DNA from: Diacronema lutheri
Taxonomy: Eukaryota; Haptophyta; Pavlovophyceae; Pavlovales; Pavlovaceae
DNA length: 64,000 bases
Reading direction: 5' to 3'
NCBI GenBank assembly: GCA_019448385.1
Contig: JAGTXO010000027.1
Location: forward strand, 393,507-457,506
Of this stretch, positions 30,592-40,302 are shown one piece after another (the first letter of the stretch is position 1; each line of letters begins with the position of its first letter). A program made the position numbers and the translations under genes. Below the pieces are notes generated by a model. The model was not told the origin of the DNA. It made no database searches and was given only the letters and a program-made list of their open reading frames with translations.

Positions 30592-31515
30592 ATGAAGGCC
30601 TCATGGGGCGTCGCCCTCGTCCTTCTCCGCGCGGCGAGCGGTGATAGCGCAAGAGCGTGGGACGCGTGGCTTGCGGCCGTGCCGCTTTCGCGCGACCCGC
30701 TCGTCGTCGAAGTGGGCGCAAACGACCACGGCGACGAAAACCGCGACCCCGGCAAAGACGCGGTGCGTGCAGGCTGGCGTGCTCTCCTCTACGAGCCGCT
30801 GCCGCCCACATTTGCGCGCCTCGCGGCGAGATACGCGGACAATCAGCGCGTTCGCGTTGTCAACGGGCTTGTGTGCGACGACAGGCGCATTCAACCGGGC
30901 TCCTTGTGCCCAGTCGGGGAGCAGGAATTCTACTCCATCGACATAAACAACACGCGCGGCACGCACGGCAGCGCGACGGCTGACACGCGGTGTGCGCAGG
31001 GCCTCTTCGGCCAGTGGGATTCCAAGTGGCTCTCCCACTTGGCCAGCCTGGACCGAGCGCACCTGCTTCGCCATGCGGGCATCTTCGTCGGCAAACGAAA
31101 ACTGTGCGCAGCGTGCGCGCGCCGGCTCGGCAAGCCCGGCGCGCTGCGCAGCGGTTGCATGCGCGACGTCATAGCGCGCAACATGGTTGCCACGCGCGTC
31201 GCGTGCGTGTGCCTCGCCGAAGCGCTCGCGGCCGAGCAGCACGTCGACCTGCTCACCGTGGACGCGGAAGGGCACGATGAGATGGTTTTGAATCAATTCC
31301 CGTTTGAGCGGATCGTGCCCGCAGGCATTGTGTACTCGGCGCACATGAGCAAGCCGGCGATTGCGCGCACGGCTAAAATGCTCAGCGCGCTTGGCTACAA
31401 ATGCCGAAGCCCGCACAACCGCAGGCAGGGCGCCGAGCATGTCTTCTGGACGGCAGGACGCAACGCGAGCGAGCAGGCAGCGGGAACGGCCGCCGCGCGC
31501 GTGATCACTTCGTAG
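30592..31515 (+). CDS. FkbM-type SAM-dependent methyltransferase, secretory
   Basis: A 307-residue frame with a signal-peptide-like start (MKASWGVALVLLRAASG). The methyltransferase fold shows motif I as PLVVEVGANDHGDE, the acidic end of strand 2 as ALLYEPLPPTFARL, and the FkbM hallmark LLTVDAEGHDEMVLNQF near residue 220. FkbM enzymes O-methylate sugars or polyketide hydroxyls. A family of secreted or Golgi FkbM-like proteins is common in algae, so a glycan substrate is plausible but not shown. Several cysteines (CAACARR, CVCLAE) may form disulfides. The start is the first ATG after a pyrimidine-rich leader containing a run of C. Confidence 0.75.
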   Translation: MKASWGVALVLLRAASGDSARAWDAWLAAVPLSRDPLVVEVGANDHGDENRDPGKDAVRAGWRALLYEPLPPTFARLAARYADNQRVRVVNGLVCDDRRIQPGSLCPVGEQEFYSIDINNTRGTHGSATADTRCAQGLFGQWDSKWLSHLASLDRAHLLRHAGIFVGKRKLCAACARRLGKPGALRSGCMRDVIARNMVATRVACVCLAEALAAEQHVDLLTVDAEGHDEMVLNQFPFERIVPAGIVYSAHMSKPAIARTAKMLSALGYKCRSPHNRRQGAEHVFWTAGRNASEQAAGTAAARVITS

Positions 31516-31829
31516 CTCACGGGCTGCGGGGGAGCCGGTCGTAAAAAGAAAACGCCGGGGTCGACTGTTCGGCAGCCTGGCGGCTGGCGCCCCTTGCTGT
31601 GAGGCGCTGACAACTCCACAGACGGCCAGACCCCAGTCCCCACTCCCCGCTCCTTTTGAAAGCGAGGTCGAGAGCGGTCTTTCAGAGAGGCGCTCCAACA
31701 GCGCGTGGTGTGCGCGCAGCCCGACGCGTACGCGCGTCGCGTGGCGCGGTGCGGGCGCTTTCGGCGTCGCGTGGTTCACGTTCGGCCGGGCGGTTTCGCC
31801 GGCGCGCGCTCGCTCGCGTGCAGGCGACC

Positions 31830-32755
31830 ATGGCCGAGGAGGAGCCCAAGAAGGCGCCGGCGGATGGCGACGAGGGCGGCGACGACGACGCGAACGAGCT
31901 CGCGCCCGAGGAGGAGACGGGGGGCGAGTGGGCGCCGCTCGTGCAGCTCGAGGAAGTGAAGGTGAAGACGCACGAGGAGGAGGAGGATGTTGTATTCAAG
32001 ATGTGCGACGCCGCTCGCCCGACGCCGGCCGCGTTCGCCGTCCCGGTCGCCGCGTGTGGCGCGCGTAGCGACGCGCGCCACCCTTACGCGTTGCGCGCGC
32101 CGCGCGACGCGCAGGCGGGCCAAGCTGTTCCGCTTCGACAAGCCGAACAACCAGTGGAAGGAGCGCGGCACGGGCGACGTGCGCTTCCTCCAGCACAAGG
32201 AGACCAAAAAGGTCCGCCTTCTCATGCGCCGCGAGAAGACGCTCAAGATCTGCGCAAACCACGCGCTCTCGCCCGCGATGGCGCTGCGTGAGAACGCCGG
32301 CTCGGACCGGAGCTGGGTGTGGTTTGCGCAGGACTACGCGGAGGGCGAATTGTCCAATGACATGCTCGCGATCCGGTTTGCCAACAGCGAGAGTGCGCGC
32401 GTCGCCGAGCGCAGCGGCCCAGCGCGCGCCGCCGGCTGGTCGGCCGCACCGCTGGCGAGCGCACATGCGCGCACAGGGAGGCCCGAACGACGCGCCGCTG
32501 CGCGCGGCGCGCGCTCTCGGCGACGCGCCACCAACTCCTGCACCCCACCGCCCGCAACGGCGCGCAGACGCGCTCAAATTCAAAGACGAGTTCGAAAAGT
32601 ACAAAACGCATAACGGGACGCTCCCGTCCAGCGCTGACGCGCCGGGCGCGGGCGCGGGCACGGGCGCGAGTGAGGCGGAGGCGAAGCCTTCCGCCGATTT
32701 AGCGCCGGCGGCGCCGGCAGCGCCGACCGTCGCCGCGCCCGCCACGGCCGAATAA
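31830..32755 (+). CDS. RANBP1: Ran-binding protein 1
   Basis: Three exons (31830-32002, 32115-32392, 32568-32755) give 212 residues. The protein binds Ran-GTP through one RanBD domain and helps RanGAP discharge nuclear transport complexes in the cytosol. Joined exons read [14 protein letters not shown], then [37 protein letters not shown], and [18 protein letters not shown], which is the full domain in order. The N-terminus is acidic (about residues 10-40) and the C-terminus is an Ala/Pro-rich tail. Both introns start GTGCG and end GCGCAG, and phases fit exactly. The ORF is open upstream of 31830, but that ATG begins [10 protein letters not shown], like other RanBP1 proteins. Confidence 0.94.
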
Positions 32756-33000
32756 GCGGCGGCTGCTTGGCGAGGGCGGCGAAGTGCGCCGCGCGCCTCG
32801 CGCCGCACGTGCTTTGTGTCCACATCACTTTGGCGCGGAGCCGCATGCCAATGACGATGCGGGCTGGCGATGTCGGGAGAAGCCGGAAGGCGGGCCGGCG
32901 TTGCGTCGCTCAGTGCGTGTGGGCGCGCGGGCAGCGTGGGCGCAGCCCGACGGCTATATACGGCGCGGTCCGGGCTGGTCCGGCCAGTGTAAGGCTGAGA

Positions 33001-33672
33001 GTACGACCCGGGTCGTACAATCAAGGGTTAAAAGCCAGCCAATGAGCGCTCGAGGGGTCGGGGCGAGGCTTATGACGAGCCTAGGACCGAGACACCCTCC
33101 TGACCGGCCGATTTGGAGTAGAATTCGGGGTCGAGCGGGCGCGGCGGACGGAGGGCCCGAGCCGGGCCGACGGAGGGTCCGACCCCGGAATGCGGGCGAC
33201 CGGAAGGGCTTGGGTGATTTACGCCTAGTAGAATAGAATGGCGGATTCCGGGGGGGCTCGCAACTGGCATCGCGCAAGCTGAGGCCCCCTGACTGACCGG
33301 ACCGCGCCGAGTGCGCGTGCACCCCGTGGAGGGCGCGGCCAGTCGGACACTCTTCGCGACTGAGCTCGCCGCGGCATACCGTGCGCTGCGCCGGCGCGCT
33401 ACTTGCCGTTGGCCGAGCTGCGGGTGTTGCGCACCGCCGTGTTGCGCAGCCAGCGGCTGGATGCGCCGGTGGCCGGAACCTTGGCGCGCTTTGGCTAAGC
33501 GACCTCGGCCTGCACAGACTCGAACGCGTGCGTAAACTCGAGGCGTTGCAGGTGGCGAGCACGTGAGTTCGCGTAGGAGGTCTTGTACTCGGTGGCCTGA
33601 CTGTCGACCGACGAGAGCTTGGGCGAGTTCGGCGGCACGTTGGCTCACTTGGGCTCGGTGCGCGGCTCTGCC

Positions 33673-33705
<33 letters not shown>

Positions 33706-34620
33706 CTTCGGACTCGCTGCCCGGCTCTGCCTGTGCGGGCGCGATGCACTCGGACTCGATGCCCGGCTCTGCCTTCGTGGGCGCGGTCGCGGGCACGGGC
33801 GCGCCCTCGACCCCGTCGCGGTTGAAGACATCGAACTCGACGCACACGCCGTGGTCCTTGAAGTCGGTGGCCTCGCTGTCGTTCGCGTAAGCCTCGGGCG
33901 AACTCGCAACGAGCGACGACATCTCGGCGTGGAGCCAGCACATCTCATGCTGCACCGCGTGTTCAGGTTCTCGAGCGCTCCGTTGAAAGAGTCACTCTCA
34001 CCGAGGCGCTCGCTGCACCACACCAGATAGCCATCGAGCTTGTGAGCGTGCTCGTGCGCCCGTGCGAGGTCCTTGGAGAGCGCGTCGGCGCGCGCGCACA
34101 TGCCGTCGCATGACTTGGCCGGTGTCATGCTGTGCTTCCAAGGCCTGGTGCTCGGCGTTGAGCGTGTCGTGATCCTCGCGAACGAGCTGCAACCAGCTGC
34201 AGCAGCCGCGCGACGCCGCTGTCGCCGACGATGCGCTGGAGCATGTGGCCCATGAGGTGTGCGCGGCACGTGGCGAGCGCCACATTTTTGCGCAGCAGCG
34301 CGAGGATCCGGGCGCCGCGGACGAGCCGGCCCATGCACTTGAGCGCGTAGATTCGGCCGCACATGCACGCGCCGACGACCGAGTCGGCGGGCCCGCCGTC
34401 GAGCCAAACGTTGGCCTCGGCCGCATCGCGGCGGCGGGCGACGCGCTGAAGGATGCGCACGCGGTAGTGCCGGTCGACGAGCAGCTCGTCGCCGAAGATC
34501 TCGTCGGGCAGCAGCTCGGAGACGTTCTGGGGGTACATGCTGTGCGAGCGTGCACGCGACGAGATCTCGTCGGGCGTGCCGTCCGTTCGTTCAGAGCAGA
34601 GCGCGTCGGACCGGCAGACA
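33001..34620 (-). mobile_element. Repeated 1.6-kb element, copy 2, inverted
   Basis: This is the inverted partner of 6315-7870. Reading on the minus strand it has SELLPDEIFGDELLVDRHY, GGPADSVVGACMCGRIYALK and HLMGHMLQRIVGDSGVARLL. It then makes the same two frame steps as copy 1, followed by ADALSKDLARAHEHAHKLDG, and after a further frame break HGVCVEFDVFNRDGVEG. The 18-bp palindrome lies at 33001-33018. Amino-acid identity between the copies is clearly higher than expected for non-coding drift, because many differences are conservative. An additional break near 33.97 kb makes this copy more decayed. The function is unknown. Confidence 0.6.
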
Positions 34621-34627
34621 GACGATG

Positions 34628-34828
34628 CAGCGCGCGAAGGCACCTGCGGCGCGCGGCGTGGCCTCGCGTGCCGTCACGAAGCCGCCTGCGCGCACTGCGG
34701 AGGCGGCGAGCGCGACGAGGGCGGGCGCGGACGAGGTGCTGAGCGGCGTCACGTACGCGCCCTCGCTCGCCGAGCTCGACGCCGCGGCGCTGACGATGCG
34801 CGCGGCGTACCACACCGACCGCCCCTGA
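34628..34828 (+). CDS. Short reading frame, doubtful
   Basis: A 66-residue frame lies head to head with element copy 2 and ends before the palindrome. It reads MQRAKAPAARGVASRAVTK and later YAPSLAELDAAALTMRAAYH. It could be the first exon of a gene broken by the palindrome insertion, or chance in GC-rich DNA. No family is recognised. Confidence 0.2.
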   Translation, partial: QRAKAPAARGVASRAVTKPPARTAEAASATRAGADEVLSGVTYAPSLAELDAAALTMRAAYHTDRP

Positions 34829-34956
34829 GACGATGCGCGGCGCCCGCGGAGGACTGGTCCGTTGGCGCGCAAACCGTGGGCGAAAGGGCGCGAAGCCAAC
34901 GGCCGTCCGCGCACGTTCAAACGCGCGCATACGGGTGGCATCCTCCCACCTTCGGC

Positions 34957-35268
34957 GCCGCTTTCTAAAAGGGTGTAGGGTGTAGGGTGTAGGATGCAAA
35001 ACAAGCCCTCCCCACATTTGGGCCCGACGTCATTCCTTCTTCGAAGCCGTGACGTTACTCACATACGAGTACTTTTACTTAGTGTAGGATGTATCTATTC
35101 TCTAGGTATTTGCATAGTGTAGGGTGTAGGATACGTACGGTTACGAAAGTCCTACAGGGAGTGAAGGAATGACGCTGTGACGAAAGAAGGAATGACGTCG
35201 GGCCCAGATGTGGGGAGGGCTTGTTTTGCATCCTACACCCTACACCCTACACCCTTTTGGAAAGCGGC
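34957..35268. mobile_element. MITE-like element, left copy
   Basis: Its 312 bp have terminal inverted repeats of about 83 bp containing GATGCAAAACAAGCCCTCCC and GGGCCCGACGTCATTCCTTC. No target-site duplication is obvious. Confidence 0.7.
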
Positions 35269-35507
35269 GGCGCCTCAGAGCATGGCGGCTCGACAGCATG
35301 GCGCCTATACAGCATGGCGTCGTCCAGCGTGGCGTCCAGGATGGCGACTGCGCCCGGGCCGTGACGCCGCGACGTCGTTCGGCTGCGTCACGGAGGAGCG
35401 CCATCCGTGCGCCACGGAGGAGCGGCAGGACCACGACGCGGCGTGACGCTGGACGACGCCATGCTGTATAGGCGCCATGCTGTCGAGCCGCCATGCTCTG
35501 AGGCGCC

Positions 35508-35819
35508 GCCGCTTTTCAAAAGGGTGTAGGGTGTAGGGTGTAGGATGCAAAACAAGCCCTCCCCACATCTGGGCCCGACGTCATTCCTTCTTTCGTCACA
35601 GCGTCATTCCTTCACTCCCTGTAGGACTTTCGTAACCGTACGTATCCTACACCCTACACTATGCAAATACTTAGAGAATAGATACATCCTACACTAAGTA
35701 AAAGTACTCGTATGTGAGTAACGTCACGGCTTCGAAGAAGGAATGACGTCGGGCCCAAATGTGGGGAGGGCTTGTTTTGCATCCTACACCCTACACCCTA
35801 CACCCTTTTAGAAAGCGGC
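35508..35819. mobile_element. MITE-like element, right copy in mirror orientation
   Basis: Nearly identical to the left copy in reverse complement; single-base differences occur at the inner edge (TTTTCAAAAG instead of the TTTTCCAAAAG arm). Confidence 0.7.
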
Positions 35820-35919
35820 GGCGCCTCAGAGCATGGCGCCCGCCCGCTCGAGCCGGACCTCCGCGCAGCCGGACTCGCCCCGCCCCGGGCTGCTCTGGCT
35901 GGGCGACGTCGTGCGCGCC

Positions 35920-36390
35920 TCAGAACGCCGCGCTCGCCACGCGCACGTAGCCCTCGTCCGGGTCCGGCTCGGGCGCCGCGTCGCGCACCGAGCGCGACGC
36001 GGCCTCGACGCCCGGCGTTTCGGCACGCGAGGCGACGGATGCCTCGTCCGGCCGGCCCCACGGCAGCTGCAGCTCGAGCTGGCGCTGGATGATGCGCGGC
36101 GTCGCCACGCGCCCGTGCTGCACCTCGCGACGTCGCGCGCGCACGTAGAGCACGATCGCCACCGAGCCGCTGAGGCCCATCATCGCGCCGAGCAGCACCG
36201 AGATTGTGGTCTCATTGTCTGCTTGGGCGCGAACGGAAAACGCGCGAAGGGTGGCGACGAAGATCGTTGGGTTGGGTTGGGCCACCGGCTCCCGAGGATT
36301 GCTTGTGGCGCTCGACTGACCGTTGGCCCAGCTTTTTTTTTTCTCGAACCTACTGTGGAGCCCGCCTGCAGCGTGATCTCCCGCGCACAA
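35920..36390 (-). CDS. Single-span membrane protein, probably a last exon
   Basis: The minus-strand frame gives one good membrane segment, TTISVLLGAMMGLSGSVAIV, then YVRARRREVQHGR and an acidic C-terminal tail ending DPDEGYVRVASAAF. An acceptor-like CCCAAGCAG just before DNETTISV suggests that the real exon starts near 36217. The upstream exon would then overlap the plus-strand helicase gene that begins at 36396, or has been lost. No family is recognised. It ends about 100 bp outside the palindrome. Confidence 0.4.
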   Translation of the reverse strand: MCAGDHAAGGLHSRFEKKKSWANGQSSATSNPREPVAQPNPTIFVATLRAFSVRAQADNETTISVLLGAMMGLSGSVAIVLYVRARRREVQHGRVATPRIIQRQLELQLPWGRPDEASVASRAETPGVEAASRSVRDAAPEPDPDEGYVRVASAAF

Positions 36391-36395
36391 CGACC

Positions 36396-38780
36396 ATGGC
36401 CGCCATCGACCTGCGCGCCTTCGACGCGGCGCTCGTCAACTGCGAGATCGTGAGCACGCGGCCGGTCAAGCCGAGCGAGCAGGCGCGCACGGTCGACAAG
36501 CTGAGCTACGGGCCGTCGCGCCGCGCGCTCGCCTTCGTCTCGCCGCCCTGCGTCGTCGACTGGCCCGAGCTCACGGGCGACGGCAACTTTGGCACCATGT
36601 ACGGGCCGACGGACGTCGACAAGGCGGCGTACACGGCCGGCGTGACCGACAAGGAGCTGCCGATTGAAGGCGCGCCGCTCGCGCAGATGGACGCCTACTT
36701 TGGCGCCCTGCGCGCCATCGACGATCAGCGCGTCGAGACGGTGCACGCGCGCCAGAAGGAGCTGCTCAACACGCGCGGCCTCTCGAAGGAGGAGGTGCGC
36801 GGCAAGCTCTCGCCCGCCGTCAAGCCCAAGTACGAGGACGACACGCTCGCGCACACGCGGCTGAACATGTCGACGCGCACGTTCACGTGGGCGGGCTCCG
36901 AGCGCGTCGTGCCGCTCGTCGACGCGCGGCGCGAACCGGTCGACGAGATCCGGCACGAGGACGTCTGCGCCATCGCCACGCAGCTCGACCGCGTCTACAC
37001 GGGGCTCACGGGCTCGATGTTTGGCACCAAGTGGAACGTGTGCGGGGTCATGCTCCTGAAGCGCGCCGAGCAGCGGCCGCAGCCCGGCTCGGACGCCTTC
37101 GCCTCGTACGGCGTGCCCGCCTGGGCCGACACGTTCGACTCCACGGGGCTGTACGTGCCCGACGAGCGCGAGCGCGCGGCGGCGCTCGCGGCGGTGGCCG
37201 GTCTGCGCACGGCGCGCGCGCCGGCCGGGCCGGGCGGGCGCGAGCTCGCGCGCGCGCAGGGCTACCATCGCGCCGAGCGGGCTGCGAGCGCGGCGGCGGC
37301 GCGCGCGGCGATGGCCGAGGGCGGCCAGCAGTGCGCGCTCCACGGCGCGGTCGTCAAATCGGCGCTGCGCGGCGTGGGCAACCGGCTGCAACTTTGCGAC
37401 GCGCCGGGCGGAACGGGCAAGACGTTCGTCGAGCGCGCCATTATCGCCGCCGTGCGCGCGGATGGGCACGCGGTCGTCGTGGGCGCGTCCTCGGGCGTCG
37501 CCGCCACGCTGCTGCCCGACGGCCGCACCTTCCACTCGACCTTCAAGGTGCCCGGCGGTGCCGACTCCGACGGGCAAGCCGTTCAATGGCGTGCCGCGCT
37601 CCGAGCGCGGGCGCTCCCTGGCCGCCGCGGCGGCTGGTCGTGTGGGACGAGGCGCCGATGCAGACGCGGTGCCACCTCGACTCGCCTGATCGGTGTTTGC
37701 GCGACGTGACGGGCGTCGACGAGCGCTTCGGCGGCGAGACGCTGCTGCTCGCCGGCGACTTTCGCCAGTGCTTGCCGGTGGTGCGGCGCGGCTCGCGCGC
37801 GCAGATCGTGCGCTCCTGCCTCAAGTACTCGGCGCCGTGGCAGCACGATCGGCAGCACGCCTTGGTCGAGAACGTTCGCGCCTCGAGCGCGGCGCGCGAC
37901 ACGGGCGACGCGCTCGGCGCGGGCGAGTGGGCGGAGCTGCTGCGCAGCCCCGGCGACGGCGCCGTTCCCGCGGCGGTGCCGGCGGCCGGGGCCATGCCCG
38001 GCGCATTCCCGCTCGATCCCGTGCAGCTGCCCGAGGCCGTCGGCGGCGTCCCCATCCGCGTGGGCTCGGCCTACCCGACGGAGCTCGTGACGACTTTGTC
38101 CACGGCGCGACGTGTTGGACCGACGACGGCTCGCTGTGCGACCGCGCGGTGCTCTGCGCCAAGCAGACGGACGTGGCGCGGATCAACTGGCTGGCGATCG
38201 GCCGCTTCCCGGGCGCGGCGGCGAGGTGCGCGTCGGCGGACGAGCTGGCGCGACGACGGGGCGGGCAAGCAGATTGCGCGGGCGTCGGTCGAATTCCTCG
38301 ACTCGCTCGAGCACGCGCAGATGCCGCACCGCGTCCTCGACCTGAAGCCCGGGATGGTGGTGATGCTGCCGCGCAACCTCTCGCCCGGCGAGGGGCTGTG
38401 CGGCGGCACGCGGCTGATCGTGCGCGGCGTGCGCGCCGGCGGCCGGCTGCTCGAGTGCGCACGCCCCGGCGCGGCCGCCGGGCGCGACAGCACCGTGCTC
38501 GTCGCGCGTGTCGACCACCACTCGCCCGACGACGGCACGTTCGCGCTTGTGCGGATGCGCCGCCAGTTCCCCGGTGCGGCCGGCGTAACGAGGCGCAGGG
38601 GCAAGCGCTCGGGTGCGCGGGCGTGTGGCTCGCCGAGCCGTGCTTCACGCACGGCCAGCTCCACGTGGCCGCTTCGCGCGTCGGGCACACGTCGCGCGTC
38701 CGCTTTGCGCTCGGCGCGGACCTCGTGACGCGCAGCGTCGTCTTCAAAGAGGTGCTCCGCGCGGTCAGCGGTGGCGAGGC
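36396..38780 (+). pseudogene. Frameshifted PIF1-type helicase with unrecognised N-terminal region
   Basis: From the ATG at 36396 the frame is intact for about 390 codons. The first 230 residues are an unrecognised region containing RLNMSTRTFTWAGSERVV, VYTGLTGSMFGTKWNVCGVM and LLKRAEQRPQPGSDAF. The helicase follows: Walker A LCDAPGGTGKTFVERAI, then HSTFKVPGG, and after a frame change Walker B LVVWDEAPMQTRCHL and LLLAGDFRQCLPVVRRG. After further changes it shows CDRAVLCAKQTDVARIN, VVMLPRNLSPGEGLCGGTRL, and motif VI as EPCFTHGQLHVAASRVG. Four frame changes (near 37.6, 38.1, 38.25 and 38.58 kb) and a small deletion before motif VI mark it as decayed. It is the same family as the remnant at 10.0-10.8 kb. 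PIF1 helicases are typical of Helitrons, but no HUH replication initiator is visible. Confidence 0.75.
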
Positions 38781-40302
38781 GGCGGCGGCGGCGCTCGCCG
38801 CGGCCGCCGTCGCCGCCGCGCGCGAATGCGCGGCGGCGGCGCGCGGTGGCGGCGGGCGCGGACGGCGCGCGCGGCGCCGGCGGCGGGCGGCGCGCTGGCG
38901 GCGGGCGCGCCGCCGGCGCGCGGTGCTGGCCAGCACCCGCCGGCGCGACGCCCGCCGCGCCGCTCGCGCCGACGCGCAGCCGTCGGGTGCTCGCCAGCAC
39001 CGCGCGCCGCGCGACCGGCCCGCGTACCTGCGCGCCCTTCTAGGGCGCGCAGGGCGGCGCCAATGCGGCCGGCGCGCAGGGGCCTCACGCTGGCGCGCTG
39101 CCCGCCGCCGCGTGGGTCGCCGCTGCGCGCGTGCCGTCGGCGCTGCCGCCGCCCGGCGTCGCGCTCGCGCCGCAGCCGCAGCCGCCGCCGCCGCCGTCGC
39201 CGCCGCCTGCCGCCTGCCGGCAAGCTGGGCAAGTGCGCAGCGGCGGCGACGGCGGTGCGCGACCCGGCGAGCAGGCGGCGCGCCGCCGAGCCGGGGGCGG
39301 GCTCCGTGGGCGACGAGGCTCGCCCGCCACTCGCACTACTCGCGCGCCAAGTGCGCACAACGCGCCCCCCCCCCCCCCCCCCCCCCACCCCACCCCCCGA
39401 TGAAATTATTGCTCATACCATGGCGTCGCGCCACGGCAGTACGCCCGTGGCCCCGGCGGCCAGCCTCGCGCCGCTACGCCGTGTCGTCGCGGCCGGCGCA
39501 CACAGCGAACTGTGTTTCCGCGGCACATGCCCGGCTGCTCGCGCGCTGCAAGCTTGCCGAACTGCTCGCGCTGGAATGGCGCGTTGCGGGCGTGCCCGCG
39601 CACCGCGCGTGTGCCATGCGCGTTCCGGGAGCGCCGCGCCGCGCGCCAAAGCGGCGCGCGGCGGACGTGCGGCCTCGGGCCGAAGAGGGGCCGGCGCGAC
39701 CGGCCGCGAGGCGGGCGCAGACGCTCGGCGTGCCGGTCGATGCGTCGTCCAAATCCGCGTCGGGCGGATGCGCGCCTGGGCCGGCGCTGCGTGCAGTCGG
39801 CGGGGCCCGGCCACGCGCTCGGGCGTAACGTTCGCGCCTGTTCGGCCGAGGCGCACTCGCCGTCCCCTCGCGCCGGCAACGTGCGTGCGGGCCAGCACGC
39901 AGGCAGCGTACGATGCCACGGCAGCGGCGAGCGCGTCCCCGCCGGTGTGCCGCTCGGCGCCCCGTCACGCGCAACGTGCGCGCCGCCCGCTGCATGCGCA
40001 CGCATACGCGCGCTGGCAGCGTGCGCAAAATTGCCCGGGCAAGATCGTCCCGCGCTCGCGCCGCCGACGCATCATTCCATGTGTCCGTTTCGGCATCTGC
40101 CACCATCCACCAGCCCTCGAAAGCCGGCTTGCGCGTGGGCGCCCGTCCGGTGCGAGAAGCGGCTCGCGTCCTCGCGCGGGGCGCCTCCGCGCCAGGCGCC
40201 CGGCGCGCGCTCGTCTTGCCGCGCCACCACGCTGATCTGCGCCCAACCCTCGCTCGCCAATTCCCCCGTCGTCCCTGCTGCGCAGCCCGCAACAGCGCGC
40301 GC
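38781..40302. other. GC-rich stretch without a supported gene
   Basis: Arg/Ala-rich open frames on both strands are compositional shadows. A poly-C run lies at 39365-39386. No motif is recognised. Confidence 0.5.

Larger units (their letters stand above)
34957..35819. repeat. 863-bp palindrome made of two mirrored small elements
   Basis: The left and right halves are reverse complements with no length change that I can detect, centred near 35388. The outermost 312 bp on each side (34957-35268 and 35508-35819) are mirrored copies of one small element. Each element has its own terminal inverted repeats of about 83 bp, beginning GCCGCTTTCTAAAAGGG and then three GTGTAGG units. The inner arms (AGAGCATGGCGGCTCGACAG and its complement) extend the symmetry to about 35330/35446. 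A central part of about 115 nt is not palindromic. There is no coding evidence; short open frames in it are mirror images. Confidence 0.93.

Noticed and set aside
34970-35812. Internal telomere
   Set aside because: The unit GTGTAGG occurs only three times per terminus and is part of a transposon-like terminal repeat.
34957-35819. Mirrored short proteins beginning MWGGLVLHPTPYTLHPF
   Set aside because: They are translations of the palindrome's terminal repeats, occurring in both orientations, with no sign of coding constraint.
36396-38780. Complete Helitron
   Set aside because: A PIF1-type helicase is present, but I found no HUH motif with paired tyrosines and no CTRR-type hairpin end.
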